From the NCBI RefSeq assembly GCF_003628125.1, contig NZ_RBZU01000005.1, forward strand, positions 412,032-476,031: a DNA stretch of 64,000 bases. The letters are read 5' to 3'. This stretch comes from Pararobbsia silviterrae. Its GTDB lineage: Bacteria; Pseudomonadota; Gammaproteobacteria; Burkholderiales; Burkholderiaceae. Numbering within the stretch: the first letter of the stretch is position 1; every line of letters starts with the position of its first letter. Under the pieces are notes generated by a model. That model did not search any database. It was not told where the DNA came from and was given only the letters and a program-made list of their open reading frames with translations. The translations under genes were made by a program, and so were the position numbers. Shown one piece after another: positions 9,105 to 18,656 of the stretch.

Positions 9105-9770
9105 TCATGGCGGCGGCGACGTTGCGAAGACGCCGGCGTGAACGGTCGCGAAACGGCGGCCGACGCGGCGCGCTTGCGCGAGATCGTGCGTGACCCACGC
9201 GAATGCCGCCTGAGGCGTATGTTCGAACCAGCCGTCGATCATCGCTTCGACGGCGAGCGTCGTCTGCGGATCGAGCGATGCCGTCGGCTCGTCGAGCAGC
9301 AGCACGGACGGTGCGAGCTGCAACGTGCGCACGAGCGCGACGAGCTGCTGTTCTCCGCCCGAGAGATCGTCGGCGCGTTGTTCGAGAAACGTCGCATCAC
9401 GGCCCGCGTGCGCGAGATACGCGAGCACGCGTTCGCGTTCGTAACGGCGATGCCGATGGATATGCAGCTCGAACGGCACGCGCAGATTGTCTTCGACGCG
9501 TCCGTCGAATAGCGCGGGCCGCTGGCGCACATAGGCGACCGCGGCGCGAAACGCGGGCACGCGCGCGCGGTCGATCGCATGACCATGCCAGCGCAGCACG
9601 CCTTGCGGTCGGTCGAGCCAAGCGAGGGCGCGCATGAGCACGCTCTTGCCCGAGCCCGACGGTCCCGTGACGACGAGCCGCTCGCCGCGCGCGAGCGTGA
9701 GATCGCAGGGATGCAACAGCGTGGTCCCCGTCACGTCGTCGGTGCGCGAGAGCTGGACGGCTTCAAGCAT
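9105..9770 (-). CDS. fetA: FetA-like ABC transporter ATP-binding protein
   Basis: A 221-residue ATPase with Walker A GPSGSGKS (36-43), signature LSGGE (136-140), Walker B LLLDEP (157-162) and a switch histidine in WVTHD. It powers the FetB-type permease encoded immediately downstream. I chose ATG 9770 because homology starts at MLEAVQL; the frame is open further upstream, but there it only mirrors the EAL gene tail. The start lies inside the 3' end of the EAL phosphodiesterase gene (8-bp overlap), so the ATPase is probably translated by coupling to that gene. Confidence 0.9.
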   Translation of the reverse strand: MLEAVQLSRTDDVTGTTLLHPCDLTLARGERLVVTGPSGSGKSVLMRALAWLDRPQGVLRWHGHAIDRARVPAFRAAVAYVRQRPALFDGRVEDNLRVPFELHIHRHRRYERERVLAYLAHAGRDATFLEQRADDLSGGEQQLVALVRTLQLAPSVLLLDEPTASLDPQTTLAVEAMIDGWFEHTPQAAFAWVTHDLAQARRVGRRFATVHAGVFATSPPP

Positions 9771-11553
9771 CGTGCGCGCGCCGCCGGGCGGCATCCGACG
9801 GGATCGATGTCGTAGACGTGGATGTGGACGTGGACGTGGCCGATGCCTCGCCCGACGCCGCGCTATCCGGTTGGACCGTGCGTTCGTCCGTCGGCGAGGA
9901 CGTATCGAGGCCGTCGCCGCCATCACCACCATCGCCGCGCGGTTCCGCGACGAGCCAGCGGGCGAGCCGCGCCGCGGTCATCGGATAGCCGTGCAGATAA
10001 CCCTGACCGAACTCGACGCCGAGTTCGAGCAGCCGCTCGTGCTGCCGTGTCGACTCGATGCCTTCGGCGATCACGGTGAGCCCGATCTGCCGCGCGAGCG
10101 CGACGATCCCGCGCACGAGATCGGTCCGGCCGTATTCGAGTTCGGCGACGAAGCCCTGGTCGATCTTGAGGAAGTCGAAGTGGAACGCCTGCAGCGGGCT
10201 CAAGGTGTTGCGGTCGGTGCCGAAATCGTCGAGCGCGAAGCGCACGCCGATTGCGCGCAATTGTTCGAAGGACGCGAGCGCCGCGCGGCGGTCGTCGAAC
10301 AATTGGCGTTCGGTGACCTCGGCGATCACGCCGCGCCCGCGCGCGTGCGTGCGGAGCAGACGCGTGAGTTCGTTGACCCCTTGTCGATTCTGAAGATGGC
10401 GCGGCGACAGATTGATCGCGAGATGCAGATGGGGCGGGACTCGATGCGTATGCAGATCGTCGAGCGCGCGTTCGACGAGGCTATGCGTCATCGGCACGAT
10501 CAGCGGATCGTTTTCGACGATGCCGATGAATGCCGCCGGGCCCACGTCGCCCCAGCGCGGATGCGCCCAGCGCACGAGCGCTTCGATGCCGATGCATGCG
10601 CCGTTCGCGAGGTCGATCACGGGCTGGTAGCGGACTTCGAATTCGCCGCGCGCAAGCCCCGTGCGCACCGCGCGCAGCAGCAGACGGCGAGGCGCGAGCG
10701 AATTCGCCATGAGCCAGGCGAGCAGCGCGGCGAAGGCCAGGCCGATCGGTCCGAAGATCACGAGCTGACGGCGATAGACACTGCGGGTGAGCGAGGGCGC
10801 GGCGTCGACGACGACATCGATCGGATAGCGCGACGACGACAGCGTCGGCGGCTCGGCATCGACATTCGACGTCATGCCGTCGAGCGTAAGCGCCGCGCGG
10901 CCGTTGCGCAGCACGATGCGGTCCATGCCGAGGTGGCTATCGTCACGGAGCACGTCGGACAGATAGACGCCGTCGATATAGAACAGCACGCCCGCGCCGA
11001 GCGGATCGGGTGTCGTCGACGGAAAGAACACGAGCAGCGTCGCGCGCCCCGGATGCGCGACCGTGCCCGGTACGAGCCGGTACGACGGCCCGTCGCGTCT
11101 GAATTCGCCGAGATACGTGCTGAGGTGGACGGTATTCGGACCGAACGACGACGAGCAATAGATCACGCCATCCTTGACGAGCGCGGCGCTGCGAATATAC
11201 GGAATGAACGTCTCCGAGGTCTCGAGCTCGATCCGCGCGACGTCGCACGGCATGCCCGCGAGCCGCACGAGGCGACCGTGCTCGCTCGACACGCGATCGA
11301 CCATCGACTCGATACTCGAAATGACGTCGTGCGCGACGTCCGAACGGCGCGCGTTCAGTTCGAGCCGGGCCTGCCAGGCGCCGAGCGCGATAAAGACGAC
11401 GAACGTGGCGAGCGCGCACGCGATCGTGAACAGGGTACGCGAACGCCGCGCACTACCGTGCGCGGCGCTGGCCGCGAGATCGGACGTTTGGGACTTCACG
11501 CTGTCTGTGAGAGGCGGGTACGGCGCCGCGCGCGGGACCCCGGCATGGGGCAC
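9763..11553 (-). CDS. CSS-motif EAL c-di-GMP phosphodiesterase
   Basis: A 596-residue membrane enzyme that should hydrolyse c-di-GMP. A transmembrane helix (about 41-60) is followed by a periplasmic CSS domain with Cys103 and Cys133 (the latter in CSS), a second helix (about 264-284) and a cytoplasmic EAL domain. Catalytic residues are present: EAL 324-326, Asn381, Glu412, DDFG 442-445, Lys463 and EGIE 497-500. In the CSS family the two periplasmic cysteines sense thiol redox state and control activity or proteolysis. The C-terminus is Ser/Thr-rich and is partly encoded by a 6-bp repeat. The gene overlaps fetA by 8 bp, an intriguing operon with an iron exporter. Confidence 0.92.
   Translation of the reverse strand: MPHAGVPRAAPYPPLTDSVKSQTSDLAASAAHGSARRSRTLFTIACALATFVVFIALGAWQARLELNARRSDVAHDVISSIESMVDRVSSEHGRLVRLAGMPCDVARIELETSETFIPYIRSAALVKDGVIYCSSSFGPNTVHLSTYLGEFRRDGPSYRLVPGTVAHPGRATLLVFFPSTTPDPLGAGVLFYIDGVYLSDVLRDDSHLGMDRIVLRNGRAALTLDGMTSNVDAEPPTLSSSRYPIDVVVDAAPSLTRSVYRRQLVIFGPIGLAFAALLAWLMANSLAPRRLLLRAVRTGLARGEFEVRYQPVIDLANGACIGIEALVRWAHPRWGDVGPAAFIGIVENDPLIVPMTHSLVERALDDLHTHRVPPHLHLAINLSPRHLQNRQGVNELTRLLRTHARGRGVIAEVTERQLFDDRRAALASFEQLRAIGVRFALDDFGTDRNTLSPLQAFHFDFLKIDQGFVAELEYGRTDLVRGIVALARQIGLTVIAEGIESTRQHERLLELGVEFGQGYLHGYPMTAARLARWLVAEPRGDGGDGGDGLDTSSPTDERTVQPDSAASGEASATSTSTSTSTTSIPSDAARRRAHDA
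9815..9838. repeat. 6-bp coding repeat, 4 units
   Basis: Four head-to-tail hexamers of GACGTG/GATGTG encode alternating Ser-Thr near the C-terminus of the EAL protein. Copy changes would stay in frame. Confidence 0.6.
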
Positions 11554-11812
11554 GCGCCGGCGCGACGGATTGCGTTCGCGGGCTGTGCGAGCATAGCATG
11601 GGGCGCGCGGCGCTCAGAAACGATGCGCCCCGGATCGGCTCCAGATCCGACGCTGACCCGAGTAGATGCGAAGCGGACCCGACGTCGATCCAACCCGCGC
11701 GGACCGCATCGCATGTGGGTCCGGGATTTGCTGGACCGCACACATCGGCCGGCGCGGCGTTCGGCGATGCCGGACACCCGATCGCGTCGACGCTTCAATG
11801 TTTCGCCGCATG

Positions 11813-11890
11813 GCTTCGCATCAAAGCTTCGCATCAAAGCTCCACTTAACAGCTTTGTTTCAAAGTTTTGCTTTAAAGCTTTATTTCAAA
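11813..11890. repeat. 13-bp tandem array, 6 units, upstream of the asmA-type gene
   Basis: Six contiguous 13-mers with the pattern GCTTyrymTyAAA. The first two are identical (GCTTCGCATCAAA) and the last three are T-rich variants (such as GCTTTATTTCAAA). The array ends against the GGAA ribosome site of the gene at 11902, so copy number would change promoter-to-RBS spacing. The rest of the 348-bp spacer (11554-11812) shows nothing recognisable. Confidence 0.75.
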
Positions 11891-11901
11891 GGAATGTCTG
11901 C

Positions 11902-14301
11902 ATGACGACGCCGGTTCGTCGCATCGTCCACGCTTCAACCCGCACGGTCGCGTATGCGCTCGCGGGGCTCGTGCTGCTGGTCGCGATGGTCGTCATCGTG
12001 TTCGTCACATTCGACTGGAATCGCGCGCGGCCCTGGGTCGACGACAAGGTCTCGGCCGCCATCAGCCGTCCGTTCGCGATTCACGGCGACCTGCGGCTCG
12101 ATTGGCGCCGACCGGTCGGCGAGACCGGATGGCGCGCCTGGATCCCCTGGCCACGGTTCTCGGCGAAACAGATCACGATCGGCAATCCGGACTGGGCCGC
12201 GCATCCGCAGTTCGCGACACTCGACGAGATCGATTTCGAGGTCGAAGTCTTGCCCTTGCTGGCGCGGAGGATCGTCGTGCCGACGATCGACCTCGTCGCG
12301 CCGGCGATCGATCTCGAACGACAGGAGGACGGCACGAACAACTGGACGTTCCGCCTTCCGTCCGACAGCACGCCCTCGGAGTGGAAGCTCGACTTGCACG
12401 ATATCGCGTTCGCGCGCGCCACGATTGCGCTGGCGGACGCCCAACATGCGCTCAAGCTCGACGCTTCGGTCGATACGCTCGGACAGCCGGTCCCGATCGG
12501 CGAAGCGATACGCGAACAGTCGCAGGCGTCGCACGCGCACTCGGCCGAAGTGCTCGGCGCGAAAGGCGCGGCCAAGCTCGCCGATCAAGCCTCCGCGGCG
12601 TCGGCGGCCGAAGGTCCGCTCGGCGCATCGTCGGCTCAGGCCGTGGCGTCGAGCGCGGAGGTCGGGACCGCGAGTGCGGCCGCGGCATCGTCTGCCGCGG
12701 CGGCGCAATCCTCGGACGCCACGGCGGCAAAGGGGCCGATGCCGGACTCCGCGGCCGACGCGGGCCCCGGCGAGACGCACGAGCGTAGCGGCCAACGCCG
12801 AAACGGCGAACCGGTCTACGCACTCGCATGGACTGTGCGGGGCACGTACAAGAAAGACGCGGTGCACGGCGAGGGCAAACTCGGCGGCATTCTGGCTTTG
12901 CAGGACGCGCGGCGTCCGTATCCGATCGCCGTCGATCTCGCGATCGGTGACACGCGGATCGCGCTCGTCGGTACGCTCAGCGATCCCGCGCATCTCGCCG
13001 CGCTCGATCTGAGGCTCTGGCTACAAGGCCGCAGCATCGCGCGGCTTTACGACATCACGGGCGTCGCGCTGCCCGAAACGCCGCCGTACGCGACCGACGG
13101 CCATCTGATCGCGCGGCTCCAGGGCGAACCGCTGTTTCGCTATGAGGATTTCACGGGCCGCATCGGCGGGTCGGACATCAACGGCACGCTCGTCTATCGG
13201 CATCAGTCGCCGCGGCCGATGCTGACCGGCACGCTCGTCTCCAATCTGCTCCAGTTCTCGGACCTCGGACCGCTGGTCGGCGCGGACTCGCGCGCGAGCC
13301 GGCTCCAGCGCGGCGACACGACCTCGCAGCCGGTCGGCAAGGTGCTGCCCGTCGAGGCGTTCCATACGGATCGCTGGAAAACGCTCGATGCCGACGTCCG
13401 CTTCACGGGGCGCAGGATCATCCGCAGCGCGGCGCTGCCGATCAACGATCTTTACGCGCATTTGCTGCTCGACGACGGCGTCCTCACGCTCGATCCGCTG
13501 CGTTTCGGCGTGGCGGGCGGCTCGATCGCGGGCACGTTGCACCTCGACGGTTCGGCCGATCCGCTCGCGGGCCGGTTCGCGATCGAAGCGCGCCATCTGC
13601 GGCTCAAACAACTGTTTCCGACGTTCGAACCGATGAAAACGAGCCTCGGGGAAGTCAACGGCGACGCCGCGCTATCGGCCACGGGCAACTCGCCCGCGCG
13701 TCTGGCGGCCACCTCGAACGGCGAGGTCAAGGTCCTCGTCAACGACGGCCAGATCAGCAATACGCTGCTCGAAGCGGCCGGCCTCAATGTCGCGAATGTC
13801 GTCTACGACAAGGTGTTCGGTGACAAGACGACACATATCCAGTGCGCGGCGGCGGATCTCGTATTTACGAACGGCACGGTCGATCCGCGCGTATTCGCGC
13901 TCGACACGGACGACGCGCTGATCAACGTCGACGGCAAGGTCGACCTTCGCGACGAGGTGCTCGACCTGACGATCCACCCGCATACGAAGGGCTTCCGTGT
14001 CTTCTCGTTGCGCTCGCCGCTCTATGTCGGCGGGACGTTCGCAAAGCCGAAGGTCGGCGTCGACATTCCGATGCTCGCGTTGCGCGGCGGTGCGGTGGTC
14101 GGTCTCGCCTTGCTGAATCCGTTCGCGGCGCTGATTCCTTTACTTGCGCCGAGCAACGTCGGCGACTCGCCGTGCGCGCAGATGTTCGCGCGGATGCGGA
14201 CTGCGCCGAGCGCACCGCCGCCCGGCGTGACCGAGCCGCCGCCGGGCAAGGGCAAGGCGGGCAATGCATCGGCGGCCCTCCCGCGCGCCGCCGGCCGCTA
14301 A
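11902..14301 (+). CDS. AsmA-family inner-membrane protein
   Basis: A 799-residue protein with one N-terminal signal-anchor helix (about 15-37) and a long periplasmic part. The AsmA signature surrounds [14 protein letters not shown] and GNPDWA near the N-terminus, and the conserved C-terminal AsmA_2-type region includes [16 protein letters not shown] and LIHPHTKG-like strands. The family is implicated in phospholipid transport between membranes. A low-complexity Ala/Ser/Glu stretch (about 200-290) interrupts the two conserved parts. ATG 11902 has AAAGGA upstream; the much longer open frame to the left only mirrors the EAL gene. The 3' end overlaps the convergent dodecin gene by 4 bp. Confidence 0.85.
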   Translation: MTTPVRRIVHASTRTVAYALAGLVLLVAMVVIVFVTFDWNRARPWVDDKVSAAISRPFAIHGDLRLDWRRPVGETGWRAWIPWPRFSAKQITIGNPDWAAHPQFATLDEIDFEVEVLPLLARRIVVPTIDLVAPAIDLERQEDGTNNWTFRLPSDSTPSEWKLDLHDIAFARATIALADAQHALKLDASVDTLGQPVPIGEAIREQSQASHAHSAEVLGAKGAAKLADQASAASAAEGPLGASSAQAVASSAEVGTASAAAASSAAAAQSSDATAAKGPMPDSAADAGPGETHERSGQRRNGEPVYALAWTVRGTYKKDAVHGEGKLGGILALQDARRPYPIAVDLAIGDTRIALVGTLSDPAHLAALDLRLWLQGRSIARLYDITGVALPETPPYATDGHLIARLQGEPLFRYEDFTGRIGGSDINGTLVYRHQSPRPMLTGTLVSNLLQFSDLGPLVGADSRASRLQRGDTTSQPVGKVLPVEAFHTDRWKTLDADVRFTGRRIIRSAALPINDLYAHLLLDDGVLTLDPLRFGVAGGSIAGTLHLDGSADPLAGRFAIEARHLRLKQLFPTFEPMKTSLGEVNGDAALSATGNSPARLAATSNGEVKVLVNDGQISNTLLEAAGLNVANVVYDKVFGDKTTHIQCAAADLVFTNGTVDPRVFALDTDDALINVDGKVDLRDEVLDLTIHPHTKGFRVFSLRSPLYVGGTFAKPKVGVDIPMLALRGGAVVGLALLNPFAALIPLLAPSNVGDSPCAQMFARMRTAPSAPPPGVTEPPPGKGKAGNASAALPRAAGR

Positions 14302-14507
14302 TCCTCGAGCCGCAAGCCTACTTTGATCGAGACCTGCCAGAACGCCACTTTGCCTTGCTCGATGCTGCCGCGTGTTTCGACGACTTCGAACCAATGTAAA
14401 TGGCGCAATGTCTTGCTCGCTTTCGCGATCGCGGTTTGAACCGCGTCCTCGATCGAGTGCGCGGACGAACCGGTGATTTCGATGGATTTATAAACATGTT
14501 CACTCAT
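14298..14507 (-). CDS. Dodecin (flavin-binding dodecamer)
   Basis: A 69-residue protein of exactly dodecin size. It shows the family pattern [11 protein letters not shown], a helix, then Trp39 (the flavin-stacking residue), ETRGSI and VTF-like strand WQVSIKVG. Dodecins store and buffer free flavins, and sometimes CoA, in the cytoplasm. The start ATG 14507 has GGAGACA just upstream on the minus strand. The stop lies within the last four bases of the convergent AsmA-type gene, so no terminator can sit between them. Confidence 0.93.
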   Translation of the reverse strand: MSEHVYKSIEITGSSAHSIEDAVQTAIAKASKTLRHLHWFEVVETRGSIEQGKVAFWQVSIKVGLRLED

Positions 14508-14770
14508 GACGATGTCTCCTATTGAGTGATGCGCTTGAACGCGCGTTTGAGCGTGCGCGGCTCACGCACGCCGGAAGCGGCCATGGGCACCGCATTCGGC
14601 TTTTCGCCGCACGGCGCGTGCCGCATTCGGCACGGCCGATCGGTAAAAAGGGCGAGCGCGACGTCGGATTTATGTCTTTTTGTGTATTTCTCGATTTCGC
14701 GAATGTTCATGCCCGGCTATGCTTACGCCCAACGCTTCTCGCCGAAAATCCTCGCCGGTACCGCTTCAAT

Positions 14771-15529
14771 ATGAGTAAAGCTGAAAATACGTCCACTGTC
14801 GCGCAGGTGGCCGATCGCCTCGCGATGAATATCGTCGGGGGTCAATACGGCGAAATTCTTCCGCCGCAGGAAGAACTCGCACTGAACTTCGGCGTGAGCC
14901 GCACGTTGATGCGCGAGGCGCTGTCGATGCTGCTCGTCAAGGGCATGCTCGAAATGCGGCCGCGGCTCGGCACGCGCATCCTGCCCGAGCGCGACTGGAA
15001 GATTTTCAACAAGGACGTCATCGACTGGTGTTTCGCGGCGACGCCCGATCAGGAATTCCTGCGCGATCTGCTCGATTTGCGCGCGGTGATCGAGCCGCGT
15101 GCCGCCGCGCTCGCCGCCGAGCGCGCGACCCCCGCCGAGAAAGCCGCGTTGCGCGCGGCGATCAACGGGATGCACGCGTGGCCGTCGACGAGCCGCGAAT
15201 TTTCGGCGCACGACCTCGATCTGCACGTCGGCATCATTCGCGCGAGCCACAACCAGCTTTTCATCCAGCTCGAAATCATCGTGCGCGCGTCGATCGCAAC
15301 GATGATCCAGATCGTGAGCCCGAATCCGGGGATCACGCTCGCCGCGGTCAACGCGCACGAGCGCGTCGTCAAGGCGATCGAGGCCGGCGACCCGGTCGAA
15401 GCCGACGCCGCGATGCGGGCGCTCGTCGACCGTGCCGCCAACAATATCGAGGAACGGCTCGGCATCGACGTCCAGCGCTGGGATCCCGAGGCGGCGCATG
15501 CCGCACGCCAGATCCCGCAGGACAACTGA
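14771..15529 (+). CDS. FadR/GntR-family regulator with FCD domain
   Basis: A 252-residue DNA-binding repressor-type protein. A winged helix occupies the first 75 residues (ILPPQEELALNFGVSRTLMREAL is the helix-turn-helix core), followed by an FCD ligand domain (about 95-225) with metal-ligand-type Asp and His in HDLDLHVGI and later His in NAHERVV. FCD regulators usually sense sugar acids or other carboxylates. ATG 14771 fits the family start; in-frame codons upstream are not conserved in character. No catabolic operon lies next to it, so the target is unclear. A hairpin-like GC repeat follows the stop but has no T-tract. The 263-bp spacer before it is AT-richer and presumably contains its promoter. 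Confidence 0.88.
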   Translation: MSKAENTSTVAQVADRLAMNIVGGQYGEILPPQEELALNFGVSRTLMREALSMLLVKGMLEMRPRLGTRILPERDWKIFNKDVIDWCFAATPDQEFLRDLLDLRAVIEPRAAALAAERATPAEKAALRAAINGMHAWPSTSREFSAHDLDLHVGIIRASHNQLFIQLEIIVRASIATMIQIVSPNPGITLAAVNAHERVVKAIEAGDPVEADAAMRALVDRAANNIEERLGIDVQRWDPEAAHAARQIPQDN

Positions 15530-15586
15530 GACCGCGCTGCGGCGCGGGTCCGAATCGCGCATGGCGAATCGGGGCGACTTCGAGAC

Positions 15587-15619
15587 CGAATCAGGGACGA
15601 ATCAGGATCACATCAGGGT
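15587..15619. repeat. 11-bp tandem array, 3 units
   Basis: CGAATCAGGGA, CGAATCAGGAT and CACATCAGGGT in direct succession, between the FCD regulator and the convergent unknown gene. The last unit overlaps that gene's stop codon. Confidence 0.6.
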
Positions 15620-16029
15620 GCGTCGTCGGGCGCCGACGGCGCGAGTTGTCCCGTGCTGCCCGACGCGCCGAACTCCGACAGGATGCGCTTGCGCGCCGAA
15701 CTCGCGAAAATCAGGAATCCGAGCCCGTTCAACTCATACCAATACCCGCCGCTTTCGAGGCCGTGAATCGACTGTTCAAGCGCGTGTTCGATCGAGTCGA
15801 GGCAGGCGCGGCGGAGTTCGGCGATTTCCGGATAAGGGGGCTGCGCGCCGCGAACCGGGCAGAGCAGGACATCGAGCCCGGGCAGGATATGCGCGTAGAG
15901 CACCGGTTCGTCATGGGCGCGGGCGCGCGCGAGCTTCGAATTGAGCTGGCCAAAGGGCTCGCAGCGCTTGACGGCGAGCCAATAACTGTCGCCGGCGCTC
16001 TCGCGCCGACGCTTGTTCGGGATCGACAT
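15613..16029 (-). CDS. Conserved-looking hypothetical protein
   Basis: A 138-residue soluble protein with a basic start (MSIPNKRRRES) and a compact middle containing aromatic residues and two cysteines (LLCPVRG and RRACLDS). A hydrophobic strand YWYELNGLGFLIF follows, and the tail is Ser/Ala/Pro-rich. There is no signal peptide and no recognised motif. The start at ATG 16029 is more plausible than one five codons upstream. It is convergent with the FCD regulator and divergent from the kinase at 16250. I do not recognise the family; codon bias matches the neighbours, so it is probably a real gene. Confidence 0.6.
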   Translation of the reverse strand: MSIPNKRRRESAGDSYWLAVKRCEPFGQLNSKLARARAHDEPVLYAHILPGLDVLLCPVRGAQPPYPEIAELRRACLDSIEHALEQSIHGLESGGYWYELNGLGFLIFASSARKRILSEFGASGSTGQLAPSAPDDAP

Positions 16030-16249
16030 TGCTGGACCTCGCACCGGCAGAGAACGAGAACACCATCAGGCCCGCATCGGGCGGGCGCCACGTCACCGGT
16101 TCTTTATAGCACAAGCAAAATCGCGTCGAGTGCGAATGTATTGGGGCGCGTACGCTCCTCGATACGCGCGCACGCACCGGACCCGACCCCTTCATTGATC
16201 TCTTGAAGGCCATTGCCGATAATCTGTCATCCTCCGGTCAATCGCCTGC

Positions 16250-18139
16250 ATGAATCTACTGACGAAAGGTCTGCTGCTGATTGCCATTCCGAGCGTGCTC
16301 GAACTCGGCGTGCTCGCGTTACTGCTCGACAAGCAGCAAGACGCGACACGTACCGAAGTCTGGGAATTGCACAGCCGTCAGGTCATCGACCAGGCCGCCA
16401 CGCTGCTCGATCCCTTGCTGCGTGAATCGTCGCTCGTCTATGGCGCGGCGGTCACGGGATCGGCGAAGGCGTTACGCGATCCGGGCCCGTGGAGCGATTT
16501 CGATCGCCGGCTCACGAGTCTCTCGGCGCTTGTCGCGGATGACCCGCTCCAGCTCGCGCGGCTTAGCACGGTCGGCGCGCTGGCGAAGCAATATCGCGCG
16601 TGGGTGGCGGGTTATGCGGCGCGCGTCGGCGCGCATGCGTCGAGTTCGCCCGCATCGATGCTGCGCGCGGCGAACGAAGGCGATGCGGTGCTCGACCGCA
16701 TGCGTACGTCGATCAACGGCTTTAGCGCCGAGGAAGATGCGCTGCACGATAGCCGCGGGCGCACGCTCGAGCATTTGCGCGATCTCCAGAAGTCCGGATT
16801 GATCCTGGCCGCGATCGGTTCGATCCTGATCACCGTGTTGTCGGCCTATTTGTTCACGCGCCATATCAGCCTGCGACTCTCGGCGCTCGGCGACAACGCG
16901 CAGCGGGTCGCCGACGGACGGACGCTCTCACGCCCGATGTCGGGCAAGGACGAGATCGCAACGCTCGATGCGATCGTCCACGACACGAGCGTGCGGCTGA
17001 ACACCGTCGAACGCGAGCATCGCGAGTTGTCGGGCGAGTTGCGCGAGCGCGGCGCTCAGCTTGTCGAGGTCAATCAGCATTTGATCGCGCAGACGAGCGA
17101 AAACGAGACCTTCGTCTATGGCGTCTCGCATGATCTGCGCTCGCCGCTCGTGAATCTTCAGGGCTTCTCGAAGGAGTTGCGCGTATCGAGCGCGAATCTG
17201 CGCGAACAGATCGCGACGTCGTCGATGACCGACGCGCAACGCGCCCGCGTCGCGCATCTCGTCGAGGGCGATTTCGCCGAGTCGCTGCATTTTCTGCAGA
17301 ATGCGGTCACGCGGGCGGCCAATATCGTCGATGCGCTGCTGCGCCTGTCGCGCGTCGGCCGTCTCGACTATCAATGGCGGCAGGTCCGCGTCGACGCGAT
17401 CGTCGAGCGCGTCGTCAACTCGATGCGCCAGACCATGCGGGAACGCAACGCGGAGATCATCGTGCATCCGCTGCCCTCGGTCTGGGGCGACGAAACGACG
17501 ATCGAGCAGATTTTCGCGAACCTCATCGGCAACGCGCTGAACTACCTCGACCGGCAGCGGCCGGGCCGTATCGAGATCGGTGTCCAGATCGCGCCGATCG
17601 TATCGGGCGGCCGTCCGCCCTCGGCGGCGCACGCACGCGGATACCCGGGCGCGCTCGACGACCCGCATGTGGCCACATCGGCCGCCGAACGCGAAACATC
17701 GCCCGCGGAGGGGCGCGGCGCGCCCGAGCGCGATTCGGAATCCGACTCAGGGCCCAATTCGGCGCTCGATTCGCCCCGTCGGCTGACTCACGTGTTCTAT
17801 GTAAGCGATAATGGCCTCGGCATCCCCGCCGCGTATTTGCCGAAGATGTTTAACGCATTTCAACGATTGCACGGCAATGTCGCGAAGGGCGAGGGGATCG
17901 GCCTGGCGCTCGTGCGCCGTATGGTCGAGCGACACGGCGGCCGCGTATGGCTCGAATCGCGCGAGAATGTGGGGTCGACGTTCTTCGTCGAGTTGCCCGC
18001 CGAGGCGCCGCGCGATCCATCGGCAGTGCGACGCATCGCGACGCCCGACGCGACGGCGCCCGACGCAACGGCGCCCGACGCTTCGCACGCGCCCGGCGTC
18101 GGCGATCCGGGGCGCGCGGGCGGTGTCGGTACGGCTTAA
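16250..18139 (+). CDS. CHASE3-HAMP sensor histidine kinase
   Basis: A 629-residue membrane kinase. The first helix is at about 5-25, then a periplasmic four-helix CHASE3-like domain (25-180), a second helix (about 184-204) and HAMP. HisKA follows with H-box VSHDLRSP (His294), then the HATPase with N-box NLIGNALN (Asn424/428), G1 DNGLGIP (Asp520) and GEGIGLAL. Between the N and G1 boxes sits a Ser/Glu/Pro-rich insert of about 50 residues not found in typical kinases. The C-terminal tail contains a threefold in-frame 15-bp repeat. It is followed by a stand-alone receiver and a hybrid kinase, the same order as the phytochrome module. Confidence 0.9.
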   Translation: MNLLTKGLLLIAIPSVLELGVLALLLDKQQDATRTEVWELHSRQVIDQAATLLDPLLRESSLVYGAAVTGSAKALRDPGPWSDFDRRLTSLSALVADDPLQLARLSTVGALAKQYRAWVAGYAARVGAHASSSPASMLRAANEGDAVLDRMRTSINGFSAEEDALHDSRGRTLEHLRDLQKSGLILAAIGSILITVLSAYLFTRHISLRLSALGDNAQRVADGRTLSRPMSGKDEIATLDAIVHDTSVRLNTVEREHRELSGELRERGAQLVEVNQHLIAQTSENETFVYGVSHDLRSPLVNLQGFSKELRVSSANLREQIATSSMTDAQRARVAHLVEGDFAESLHFLQNAVTRAANIVDALLRLSRVGRLDYQWRQVRVDAIVERVVNSMRQTMRERNAEIIVHPLPSVWGDETTIEQIFANLIGNALNYLDRQRPGRIEIGVQIAPIVSGGRPPSAAHARGYPGALDDPHVATSAAERETSPAEGRGAPERDSESDSGPNSALDSPRRLTHVFYVSDNGLGIPAAYLPKMFNAFQRLHGNVAKGEGIGLALVRRMVERHGGRVWLESRENVGSTFFVELPAEAPRDPSAVRRIATPDATAPDATAPDASHAPGVGDPGRAGGVGTA

Positions 18140-18158
18140 TCCACCTGAGGAACGATTC

Positions 18159-18608
18159 ATGAAGAACGGCGAGACGGTCGGTATCATCCTGATCGAGGAC
18201 GATGACGGACACGCGACGCTTGTCGAGCGCAATCTGCGCCGCGCCGGCATTACGAACGGTTTTACGCGATTCGCGGATGGTCAGGAGGCGCTCGACTGGT
18301 TTTTCAACGATCCCGTCCATCCCGATGGCCGGCCGCTCTCGAACGTCGTCGTACTGCTCGATCTCAAGATGCCGCGCATCGACGGCATCGAGGTGCTGCG
18401 CCGGCTCAAGGCTGCGCCCAGCACGGCGGCGCTGCCCGTCATTGTGTTGACGACGACTGACGACCCGCGCGAGATCGAGCGCTGCTACGAGCTCGGCTGC
18501 AATGTCTACGTGACCAAACCCGTCGAGTACGATGCGTTCATCGAGGCCGTGCGACGTCTGGGATTCTTCCTTCAGGTCGTCAAGCTTCCCCAGCCCGTGC
18601 GCCCCTGA
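18159..18608 (+). CDS. Single-domain response regulator (Rcp1-like)
   Basis: A 149-residue stand-alone receiver with acidic pocket EDDD (13-16), phospho-acceptor Asp68 in LLDLKMP, Thr98-100 and Lys120 (VTKPV). It resembles the regulator at 5846 in length, in the long loop before the acceptor (PVHPDGRPLSN) and in the C-terminal FFLQVVKLP. The start ATG 18159 has TGAGGA upstream, 19 bp after the kinase stop. It probably takes phosphate from the kinase at 16250 and relays it to the hybrid kinase at 18657. Confidence 0.92.
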   Translation: MKNGETVGIILIEDDDGHATLVERNLRRAGITNGFTRFADGQEALDWFFNDPVHPDGRPLSNVVVLLDLKMPRIDGIEVLRRLKAAPSTAALPVIVLTTTDDPREIERCYELGCNVYVTKPVEYDAFIEAVRRLGFFLQVVKLPQPVRP

Positions 18609-18656
18609 ACGCGCATCGCCCCGTCTCCCACCGACCCGAGCCGCCCGAGCGAGCGT

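Noticed and set aside
9634..11901. Apparent 756-codon N-terminal extension of the AsmA-type protein
   Set aside because: The region is antisense to fetA and the EAL gene. The AsmA signature and the ribosome site begin at 11902.
15530..15551. GACCGCGC...GCGCGGGTC hairpin after the FCD regulator as a terminator
   Set aside because: The stem has a bulge and no T-tract. In such GC-rich DNA short GC palindromes arise by chance.
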